Assembly: GCA_016765235.1 (NCBI GenBank)
Contig: JAESQH010000155.1
Coordinates: 3,678-8,855, forward strand
Source of the DNA: Paracoccaceae bacterium
GTDB lineage: Bacteria > Pseudomonadota > Alphaproteobacteria > Rhodobacterales > Rhodobacteraceae
DNA: 5,178 nt
Reading direction: 5' to 3'
Of this stretch, positions 1 through 5,178 are shown piece after piece. Under the pieces are notes generated by a model that saw only the letters and a list, made by a program, of their open reading frames with translations, searched no databases and was not told where the DNA came from. The stretch's first letter is position 1. Every line of letters starts with the position of its first letter. Both the position numbers and the translations under genes were made by a program.

Positions 1-1600
1 GAGCTTTACCCAAAATGTGATCGCTGGCCTTTTCCCCAACCATGATCGACGGGCCATTCAGGTTACCGTTCGGTATCCGCGGGAAAATCGAGCTATCGGC
101 CAACCGCAATCCTTCGACCCCAATCACGCGGCACTCGTGATCTACAACGGCCATCGGGTCATCAGCGCGACCCATTCTGGCAGTTCCGCAAGGGTGGAAC
201 GCGCTTTCGGCGTGTTCGCGTATGAAATCATCCAATTCATCGTCGGTTTGCACGTCAGATCCGGGCTGGATTTCTTTGCCCGCGTAGGGCGCGAAGGCCT
301 CTTGGCCGAAAATCTCGCGGGTTAGGCGGATGCAGTTTCGGAAATCTTCCCAATCTTGCGGCTTGCTCATGTAATTGAACAGGATTTTCGGTGGGTCAAG
401 TGGATCGGCCGACCGCAACGTCACGGCCCCGCGCGAGGCTGATCGCATTGGCCCGACATGAGCTTGATAGCCGTGCCCCTCGGCGGCGGCTTGTCCGTCG
501 TATCGTACGGCGATGGGTAGGAAGTGATATTGGATGTCGGGGTATTCAACGCCTGCTTTGGAACGAATAAATGCAGCGGATTCAAACTGGTTAGATGCCC
601 CGAGGCCTGTTTTGGTAAACAGCCACTGTGCGCCGATCAAAGCCTTGGAAAACAAGTTCCAATGTTTGAAAAGCGTAATTGGCTGGATGCAGGCCTGCTG
701 TATATACAGTTCCAAATGGTCTTGAAGGTTTTGACCGACACCGGCGCGATCAGCGACCAGATCAATGCCATGCTCGGCTAATTCAGCCGCAGGACCAACA
801 CCCGACAACAATAAAATCTTGGGCGAGTTGATCGACCCAGCCGCCAAGACCACTTCGCGGTTGGCGCGGATAACTTCGATCTTGCCGTTGAATTCAACTT
901 CGACCCCGACGGCGCGGCCATCCTCAATCACGACTTTACGCACCAGCCCACGTTTCAAATCAACATTCGGGCGTTTCAAAGCCGGCTTCAGGTAAGCATT
1001 CGCGGCAGACCAGCGGCGGCCTTTCCAAACGGTTTGTTCCATCGGGCCGAAGCCCTCCTGCTTTTCTCCGTTATAATCGTCGGTAACCTCATATCCGGCC
1101 TGTTGGCCTGCATCGACGAACGCTTGGAACAACGGGTTTGCGCGGGGACCACGAGTTACATGCAGCGGGCCATCTGTTCCACGCCACGTGGGATCGCCGC
1201 CGTGGCCACCATCGTGCCAGCTTTCCATACGTTTGAAATATGGCAATACGTCACCGTATCCCCAACCTTTGGCCCCCTGTTCCTCCCAATAAGCGTAATC
1301 CTTGGCGTGCCCGCGTACATAAACCATACCGTTGATCGACGAAGACCCACCGATAACCTTACCGCGCGGTGTCACTAACGAGCGCCCGTCAAGATGGGGT
1401 TCGGGTTCCGAACTATAGCCCCAATCATAGGTTTTCATGTTCATCGGATAAGAAAGTGCGGCAGGCATCTGGATCAATGGGCCGATGTCGGTTCCACCAA
1501 ACTCGATCACCAAAACGTTGTACTGACCGTCTTCGGAAAGTCGGTAGGCCATTGCGGAACCGGCGGATCCACTGCCGACAATGATATAATCTGGGTTCAA
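1..1600 (-). CDS. betA: Choline dehydrogenase (GMC oxidoreductase), C-terminal end cut by window edge
   Basis: Flavoprotein that oxidises choline to betaine aldehyde, and in many BetA enzymes onward to glycine betaine; it is usually membrane-associated and passes electrons to the respiratory chain. Reading down from 1600 gives 533 uninterrupted codons. FAD is bound by the N-terminal GSGSAG (residues 9-14) with the VIEFGG strand end at 31-36. The two GMC signatures are at 79-92 (RGKVIGGSSSINGM) and 255-269 (GSINSPK to SGVG). The catalytic pair is His469 in HPCGT and Asn513 in NGNLN, 44 residues apart as in choline oxidase. BetA-specific stretches include QMPAALSYPMN (44-54), GASNQFE and QYHFLPIA (357-364). 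E. coli BetA has 556 residues, so about 20 are missing here. The start is TTG: AGGAGG lies 5 bases upstream and an in-frame TAG sits at 1610-1612. The first ATG (codon 17) would remove the FAD motif. Other GMC alcohol dehydrogenases are less likely given the length of the BetA match. Confidence 0.95.
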   Translation of the reverse strand, partial: MNPDYIIVGSGSAGSAMAYRLSEDGQYNVLVIEFGGTDIGPLIQMPAALSYPMNMKTYDWGYSSEPEPHLDGRSLVTPRGKVIGGSSSINGMVYVRGHAKDYAYWEEQGAKGWGYGDVLPYFKRMESWHDGGHGGDPTWRGTDGPLHVTRGPRANPLFQAFVDAGQQAGYEVTDDYNGEKQEGFGPMEQTVWKGRRWSAANAYLKPALKRPNVDLKRGLVRKVVIEDGRAVGVEVEFNGKIEVIRANREVVLAAGSINSPKILLLSGVGPAAELAEHGIDLVADRAGVGQNLQDHLELYIQQACIQPITLFKHWNLFSKALIGAQWLFTKTGLGASNQFESAAFIRSKAGVEYPDIQYHFLPIAVRYDGQAAAEGHGYQAHVGPMRSASRGAVTLRSADPLDPPKILFNYMSKPQDWEDFRNCIRLTREIFGQEAFAPYAGKEIQPGSDVQTDDELDDFIREHAESAFHPCGTARMGRADDPMAVVDHECRVIGVEGLRLADSSIFPRIPNGNLNGPSIMVGEKASDHILGKA

Positions 1601-1674
1601 CGGAGCCTCCTATGCGATTGCACGCGAACTGTCGGGTAAATCTTTCGCATGGTCAACAAATTCAACGACACTTT
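1601..1674 (-). other. cbbR-betA intergenic spacer, no clear promoter or terminator
   Basis: These 74 bases separate the cbbR stop from the betA start, both read leftward. No stable GC-rich hairpin followed by a T run is visible, so cbbR may read through into betA. No convincing -35/-10 pair was found either. The minus strand carries a 17-codon ORF (1650-1597) whose TGA overlaps the betA TTG. Another open frame enters from within cbbR and closes at 1612-1610. A short ATGCGA/TCGCAT inverted repeat (1612-1617 and 1645-1650) with a 27-base loop is probably chance. Confidence 0.4.
1606..1611 (-). promoter_or_regulatory. Shine-Dalgarno site that fixes the TTG start of betA
   Basis: On the minus strand AGGAGG is followed by 5 bases and then TTG at 1600-1598. 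The in-frame stop TAG at 1612-1610 overlaps the first bases of this site, so translation in the betA frame cannot begin further upstream. The match to the anti-Shine-Dalgarno sequence is strong, which may offset the weak TTG initiation codon. Confidence 0.85.
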
Positions 1675-2601
1675 CTAAGGTAAATGCGGTAGGAAGCTGC
1701 CTTTTTGTGCGACTATGAAATCCAAAACTTTCTCGGTAACAGGCGGGAAGCCGGCGTTGATTGACCGAACCAGGTACCATTGCCGAATTATCGGTAAACC
1801 CGGCATATTGATTGTGTCAATCCGTCCGCTGGCAAGTGCGTCCATGACCGTGTGCGCCGAAATCAACGCGATGCCTAGTCCGGCGATTACGGCCTGCTTG
1901 ATCGTTTCGTTGGTGTTAAATTCGATTTGGTCATACGTGCGGCCTTCGCCGACACGATCCAGAAACCGTTCCATAAGGATTCGGGTGCCTGAACCTGCTT
2001 CGCGCATGATGAATGTCTCGGATAGTAGGCGTTCGGGCGATATGTCGCGGGTGGTTATAAGCGGGTGATCCGGCCTTGCGATAAGGATGTGTGGATGGCC
2101 GCCGAGCGCCACCGATTCCACCGCCGGATAGCGTGGTGGACGGCCCATAATCGCAAGGTCGATTGATCGGTCTTCAAGGGCGGAAATGATGCGCTGCCGG
2201 TTGCCGATTGTCAGATCCACGCGGATGTCAGGTAACTGCTTTTTGGCCAAAGCAACGAGGGACGGGGCATAGTATTTTCCGGTGCTGACAACGCCCAATG
2301 TCACCAATCCTGATTTGCCTGAATTTATGGAGTCGATTGTTTTTGCACAGTTATCCAGCGCGGACTCTATTTGCGCGATCGTTGTCAACACTTGCCGGCC
2401 TTGTCGCGTGATAGACCCATTGCCATCACTGGAGCGAACCAACAGTTTCGCCCCCATGTTGGCCTCTAGATGCTTCAACTGAGTCGAGACCGCAGGGACA
2501 GTAAGGTTCAGCATGTCCGCCGCCGCTGTGACGGAGCCGCGAACATCGACTGCGGCCAGCGCCCGGAGCTGTTTCAAAGTTATCGCATTCATCTGTGTCA
2601 T
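1675..2601 (-). CDS. cbbR: LysR-type transcriptional regulator of the Calvin cycle, CbbR
   Basis: Cytoplasmic DNA-binding regulator, expected to activate the divergent cbb operon in response to a metabolite such as RuBP or NADPH (family knowledge, not visible here). It has 308 residues, normal for LysR regulators. The N-terminal winged helix-turn-helix covers about residues 8-66, with a recognition region AAADMLNLTVPAVSTQLKHLE. A linker helix follows (about 67-95). The periplasmic-binding-like effector domain begins near SGLVTLGVVSTGKYYAPSL (97-115) and includes RQRIISALEDRSIDLAIMGRPPR and FNTNETIKQAVIAGLGIALI, wording typical of CbbR rather than general LysR proteins. The divergent position directly before cbbF supports the assignment. 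The ATG at 2601 has no recognisable Shine-Dalgarno sequence; an ATG three codons in (2592) is the alternative and also lacks one. The C-terminus GSFLPHLP looks natural. Confidence 0.93.
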   Translation of the reverse strand: MTQMNAITLKQLRALAAVDVRGSVTAAADMLNLTVPAVSTQLKHLEANMGAKLLVRSSDGNGSITRQGRQVLTTIAQIESALDNCAKTIDSINSGKSGLVTLGVVSTGKYYAPSLVALAKKQLPDIRVDLTIGNRQRIISALEDRSIDLAIMGRPPRYPAVESVALGGHPHILIARPDHPLITTRDISPERLLSETFIMREAGSGTRILMERFLDRVGEGRTYDQIEFNTNETIKQAVIAGLGIALISAHTVMDALASGRIDTINMPGLPIIRQWYLVRSINAGFPPVTEKVLDFIVAQKGSFLPHLP

Positions 2602-2622
2602 AAAAATAATTTAACACAGAAT

Positions 2623-2641
2623 AGAAAATATTCAATTTTCT
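2623..2641. repeat. Inverted repeat AGAAAAT-N5-ATTTTCT in the cbb control region
   Basis: Two perfect 7-base arms (2623-2629 and 2635-2641) flank a 5-base spacer. Allowing one mismatch, the arms extend to 10 bases (2620-2629 and 2635-2644, 9 of 10 pairs). The dyad sits about 20 bases upstream of the cbbR start and about 57 bases upstream of the cbbF start. That suits an autoregulatory or activator site of a LysR protein, though it is not centred as a classic T-N11-A box. In DNA this AT-rich such a dyad could also be chance. Confidence 0.4.
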
Positions 2642-2684
2642 TTTTAAATTTCTCTGCCAAACACTAGCTTAACTTAATATGACC

Positions 2685-2688
2685 GGAG
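2685..2688 (+). promoter_or_regulatory. Probable Shine-Dalgarno site of cbbF
   Basis: GGAG within CCGGAGAC lies 10 bases before the ATG at 2699. The spacing is a little long but usable, and no better site serves the next in-frame ATG (codon 10, position 2726). Confidence 0.55.
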
Positions 2689-2698
2689 ACCTATCTAA

Positions 2699-3706
2699 AT
2701 GGCCGAGCATACCTCGCTAAAGAATATGGCAGACATTCCCGCTAAGCTAATGCCTGTGATGTTGGCACTGGCGGATGTGTCCGAAAAACTTGCCCAGACA
2801 ATCTCTGATGGTCCGCTGGCTGGCGATTTGGCGGCGGCGGTTGGAACGAACCTTGGGGGGGACGGCCAAAAGGCGCTCGATCTGATTGCGGACGATGCTT
2901 ACATGGTCGCGCTGAAGGATACGCAGGTGCGCTGGTATGCGTCCGAGGAACAAGACGAAGTAGTCGAAATGAACGGCGCTGGCGATCTGGCACTTGCGAT
3001 TGATCCGTTGGACGGGTCTTCGAATATCGACGTTAATGTTTCCATCGGCATGATATTTTCGATTTTCCCGGCGGTTGATGATAAAGATGCCAGCTTTCTG
3101 CGTCCGGCGCGGGATCAGATTGCCGGAGGGTATTTTATTTTCGGGCCTCAGGGCGGGCTGGTAGTCACTTTTGGTGACGGAACGATGCAGTTCACGCTCG
3201 ATACCCGCACCCGCCAGTTCTTGCTGGTTAAACGGCGCATCGAAATTCCCGTTGAATCGTCCGAGTTTGCGATTAATGCTTCAAACTATCGCCACTGGCC
3301 GCGCCCCGTTCGTGCTTATATCGACGATATGGTCGACGGCACCGAAGGCCCCCGTGGCCGCGAATTTAATATGCGTTGGATTGCCTCTTTGGTTGCCGAA
3401 ACGCACAGGATTTTGTCACGGGGCGGCATTTTTCTTTATCCCGGTGATGCCCGCGAAGGATATAAGCGTGGTCGTTTACGGATGATCTATGAATGCGCGC
3501 CGATTGCGTTTTTGATTGAACAGGCGGGCGGCAAAGCGACCGACGGGATCGACCCGATCCTCGACCAGCAAGCCAGTGAGTTGCACGGGCGCACCCCCTT
3601 TGTTTTCGGCTCTGCCAGCAAAGTGGAAAAAGTTACGACCTACTATGACCTTCCAGAAAACGAGACCTCGGCCCTATTCGGGAAACGCGGTCTCTTCCGC
3701 GGCTAA
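2699..3706 (+). CDS. cbbF: Class I fructose-1,6-bisphosphatase of the Calvin cycle
   Basis: Hydrolyses fructose-1,6-bisphosphate to fructose-6-phosphate in the cytoplasm; CBB-type bacterial enzymes often also act on sedoheptulose-1,7-bisphosphate (family knowledge). It has 335 residues, normal for class I FBPases. Metal and phosphate binding residues are seen in ASEEQDE (81-87) and the diagnostic DPLDGSSN (102-109). The sugar-phosphate and subunit-interface region includes FNMRWIASLVAETHR (223-237) and GGIFLYPGD (242-250). YECAP (264-268) carries the metal-ligand Glu265, followed by FLIEQAGGKATDG. The C-terminal stretch LHGRTPFVFGS (295-305) is typical of the family. It is the first gene of the operon, divergent from cbbR, and ends 16 bases before cbbP. 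A run of seven G residues occurs at 2855-2861 (codons 53-55) with the frame intact. Another glycolytic FBPase paralogue is unlikely given the neighbours. Confidence 0.97.
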   Translation: MAEHTSLKNMADIPAKLMPVMLALADVSEKLAQTISDGPLAGDLAAAVGTNLGGDGQKALDLIADDAYMVALKDTQVRWYASEEQDEVVEMNGAGDLALAIDPLDGSSNIDVNVSIGMIFSIFPAVDDKDASFLRPARDQIAGGYFIFGPQGGLVVTFGDGTMQFTLDTRTRQFLLVKRRIEIPVESSEFAINASNYRHWPRPVRAYIDDMVDGTEGPRGREFNMRWIASLVAETHRILSRGGIFLYPGDAREGYKRGRLRMIYECAPIAFLIEQAGGKATDGIDPILDQQASELHGRTPFVFGSASKVEKVTTYYDLPENETSALFGKRGLFRG

Positions 3707-3708
3707 TT

Positions 3709-3713
3709 AAGGA
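3709..3713 (+). promoter_or_regulatory. Shine-Dalgarno site of cbbP
   Basis: AAGGA begins three bases after the cbbF stop. It lies 9 bases before the cbbP ATG at 3723 but only 4 bases before another ATG at 3718, so the spacing favours 3723. The 3718 ATG opens just ATG ACA TGA and cannot encode the kinase. Confidence 0.75.
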
Positions 3714-3722
3714 CCTTATGAC

Positions 3723-4595
3723 ATGAGCACCAAGCATCCAATCATCTCCGTTACTGGTTCTTCCGGCGCGGGCACATCGACGGTTAAAGCAACATTTGAC
3801 CAAATTTTTCGCCGCGAAGGTATCCAGGCGGTCTCTATCGAGGGCGACGCGTTTCACCGGTATAACCGCGCTGACATGAAAGCCGAGTTGGACAAACGCC
3901 TTGCCGCTGGCGACCACTCGTTTAGCCACTTCAGCCTAGAAGCCAACGAACTGGGCGATCTTGAACGCGTATTTCGTGAATACGGCGAAACTGGACAGGG
4001 TAAAACACGGTATTACGTTCATTCGGACGAAGAGGCCAAAGCTTTGGGCACGCCTTCGGGGGAATTCACTGAATGGGGGCCGTTTGAAGAAGGCTCCGAC
4101 CTGTTGTTTTATGAAGGCTTGCACGGAGCTGTGAATGCGGGGGACATCAATGTTGCCAAATATGCCGATCTGAAAGTTGGTGTTGTGCCGGTTATCAATC
4201 TGGAATGGATCCAGAAAATGCACCGTGACCGTGACGTTCGCGGATATTCGACCGAGGCGATCACCGATGTGATCCTGCGCCGCATGGACGCCTACGTGAA
4301 ATGTATCACGCCACAGTTCAGCCAAACCGACATCAATTTCCAGCGTGTGCCGGTGGTTGATACGTCGAACCCGTTCATCTCTCGCTCGATCCCGACCTTG
4401 GACGAAAGCCTCGTGGTTATTCGCTTCACTAACCCGCGCGGTATCGATTTTCCGTACCTGATCAACATGATCGAAGGCTCGTGGATGAGCCGCGCGAATT
4501 CCATCGTTGTGCCGGGTGGCAAAATGGACTTGGCGATGCAACTGATATTGACGCCGCTGATTTTACGTCTCGCCGATAATTCCCGTCGTGCTTAA
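3723..4595 (+). CDS. cbbP: Phosphoribulokinase, proteobacterial octameric type
   Basis: Phosphorylates ribulose-5-phosphate with ATP to ribulose-1,5-bisphosphate, the RuBisCO substrate, so this gene is strong evidence for a CBB cycle. The 290 residues match the Rhodobacter sphaeroides enzyme, and known functional positions fall at the same numbers. The P-loop is GSSGAGTST (12-20). Asp42 is the catalytic base, with His45 and Arg49 for the sugar phosphate. Glu131 (FYEGLHG) is the Walker-B acid. Lys165, Arg168 and Asp169 lie in QKMHRDRDVRGYS. The arginines linked to allosteric control by NADH and AMP in that enzyme (31, 187, 234, 257) are all present, so NADH activation is likely (inference). 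It lacks the redox cysteine pair of the plant-type enzyme. Its TAA overlaps the Shine-Dalgarno sequence of cbbT, consistent with coupled expression. Confidence 0.98.
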   Translation: MSTKHPIISVTGSSGAGTSTVKATFDQIFRREGIQAVSIEGDAFHRYNRADMKAELDKRLAAGDHSFSHFSLEANELGDLERVFREYGETGQGKTRYYVHSDEEAKALGTPSGEFTEWGPFEEGSDLLFYEGLHGAVNAGDINVAKYADLKVGVVPVINLEWIQKMHRDRDVRGYSTEAITDVILRRMDAYVKCITPQFSQTDINFQRVPVVDTSNPFISRSIPTLDESLVVIRFTNPRGIDFPYLINMIEGSWMSRANSIVVPGGKMDLAMQLILTPLILRLADNSRRA

Positions 4596-4599
4596 GGAG
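4594..4599 (+). promoter_or_regulatory. Shine-Dalgarno site of cbbT overlapping the cbbP stop
   Basis: AAGGAG shares its first two bases with the TAA stop of cbbP (4593-4595) and lies 8 bases before the cbbT ATG at 4608. Optimal spacing fixes the start against the second ATG at codon 7 and suggests translational coupling. Confidence 0.85.
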
Positions 4600-4607
4600 T
4601 GATTGAT

Positions 4608-5178
4608 ATGACCAATGAAACAAATATGGCCAACGCCATTCGCACCCTTGCAATGGACGCAGTTCAAGCGGCAAATTCCGGCCACCCCGGTATGCCGATG
4701 GGCATGGCAGATGTAGCAGCGGTGTTGTTTAACCGCTTTATGAACATTGACCCATCCACGCCAAAATGGGCCGATCGTGATCGCTTTGTTTTGTCTGCGG
4801 GTCATGGTCCGATGTTGCTTTATAGCATGCACCACTTGTTGGGCTTCGCGGATATGGACATGGGTCAAATCCGCAATTTCCGCCAGCTTGGGTATCGCAC
4901 GGCGGGCCACCCTGAATATGGCCATGCGGACGGCATCGAAACCACGACTGGCCCGCTTGGTCAGGGTATTGCAACGGCTGTTGGAATGGCTTTGGCCGAG
5001 CGTATGCAAAACGCACGGTTTGGCGATGATATGGTTGATCACTGGACTTATGTTATCTCCGGCGATGGTTGTCTGATGGAGGGCATCAGCCACGAAGCGA
5101 TCGACTTGGCCGGCCACATGGGTTTGGGCAAGATGATTGTGATGTGGGACGACAATAGCATCACGATTGACGGGGCGA
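4608..5178 (+). CDS. cbbT: Transketolase, N-terminal 190 residues (runs off the right edge)
   Basis: Thiamine-diphosphate enzyme that transfers two-carbon ketol units between sugar phosphates, linking fructose-6-phosphate and sedoheptulose-7-phosphate to pentose phosphates in CBB regeneration. The frame is open from the ATG to the last base; complete transketolases have about 660 residues, so under a third is present. The N-terminal thiamine-diphosphate domain is clear. SGHPGMPMG (24-32) contains the active-site histidine His26. SAGHGPMLLYS (63-73) contains His66. TTGPLGQG (113-120) follows. The cofactor/metal motif is GDGCLMEG (152-159) with Asp153 and Glu158, and the closing Asn183 lies in DDNSITIDG. 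The 12-base gap after cbbP places it in the cbb operon. The symbol cbbT rather than tktA rests on that context; the enzyme may also serve the pentose phosphate pathway. Confidence 0.96.
   Translation, partial: MTNETNMANAIRTLAMDAVQAANSGHPGMPMGMADVAAVLFNRFMNIDPSTPKWADRDRFVLSAGHGPMLLYSMHHLLGFADMDMGQIRNFRQLGYRTAGHPEYGHADGIETTTGPLGQGIATAVGMALAERMQNARFGDDMVDHWTYVISGDGCLMEGISHEAIDLAGHMGLGKMIVMWDDNSITIDGA

Larger units (their letters stand above)
2602..2698. promoter_or_regulatory. Divergent cbbR-cbbF promoter and probable CbbR operator region
   Basis: This 97-base spacer separates divergent cbbR and cbbF and must hold the start signals of both unless transcription begins elsewhere. It is strikingly AT-rich: about 16 G or C in the 78 bases 2603-2680, against roughly even composition in the genes on either side. 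LysR regulators characteristically bind such divergent spacers. Matches to the loose CbbR half-site pattern TNA-N7-TNA occur at 2601-2613 and 2670-2682, but so degenerate a pattern is expected by chance in AT-rich DNA. A dyad lies at 2623-2641. The role as control region is inferred from position; exact promoter and operator positions are not resolved. Confidence 0.7.

Noticed and set aside
1..1600. betA as a frameshifted pseudogene, suggested by the lack of a long ATG-started ORF
   Set aside because: Codon-by-codon reading from TTG at 1600 shows no stop or frame change down to position 2, and all key motifs are present.
17..1639. Several short plus-strand ORFs across the left third (for example 17-325, 524-781, 1034-1378)
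   Set aside because: They lie antisense to the continuous betA frame, resemble no family I recognise, and are explained as shadows of a coding strand.
1612..1650. ATGCGA/TCGCAT inverted repeat as a transcription terminator after cbbR
   Set aside because: The arms are only 6 bases with a 27-base loop, and no T run follows on the minus strand, where AGGAGG comes next instead.
2675..2680. TAATAT as the -10 box of cbbF
   Set aside because: Transcription would then start near 2687, inside the GGAG site and only about 12 bases before the ATG, and there is no matching -35 element near 2652-2657.
3936..5117. Long minus-strand ORFs opposite cbbP and cbbT (3936-4541 and 4563-5117)
   Set aside because: They are antisense to genes with complete catalytic motifs, have His- and Arg-rich composition typical of antisense frames, and show no recognisable domain.

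Overview
The window looks like chromosomal DNA of an alphaproteobacterium, most likely a marine or photosynthetic member of the Rhodobacterales. The evidence is indirect. The choline dehydrogenase, CbbR and phosphoribulokinase all read as close relatives of the Rhodobacteraceae forms. The phosphoribulokinase keeps the residue numbering of the Rhodobacter sphaeroides enzyme. The base composition is moderate, without the very high GC typical of Rhodobacter itself. No RNA gene, mobile element, CRISPR array or recombination scar was seen.

Layout: positions 1-1600 (minus strand) hold betA, choline dehydrogenase. It is intact over 533 codons, starts at TTG and loses only its C-terminal tail at the window edge. 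A 74-base gap separates it from cbbR (1675-2601, minus strand), a LysR-type regulator of the Calvin-Benson-Bassham (CBB) cycle. A very AT-rich divergent intergenic region (2602-2698) follows. The plus strand then carries a tightly packed operon: cbbF (2699-3706, fructose-bisphosphatase), cbbP (3723-4595, phosphoribulokinase) and cbbT (4608 to the right edge, transketolase, N-terminal 190 residues only).

How it works together: cbbF, cbbP and cbbT encode regeneration steps of the CBB cycle. FBPase and transketolase move carbon from fructose bisphosphate toward pentose phosphates, and phosphoribulokinase makes ribulose-1,5-bisphosphate for RuBisCO. CbbR, divergently transcribed, is the expected activator and probably binds the 2602-2698 region. 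The F-P-T gene order recalls the start of the Rhodobacter form II (cbbM) operon, but no RuBisCO gene lies in the window, so its form cannot be stated. betA belongs to a different pathway (choline to glycine betaine, osmoprotection), and its position behind cbbR on the same strand is the main contextual curiosity.

Nothing here amounts to a new biological system. The points worth checking are the TTG-started betA, the betA-cbbR junction with its open alternative frame, a dyad in the cbbR-cbbF region, the apparent lack of a Shine-Dalgarno sequence for cbbR, and a two-codon ORF abutting the cbbP start.
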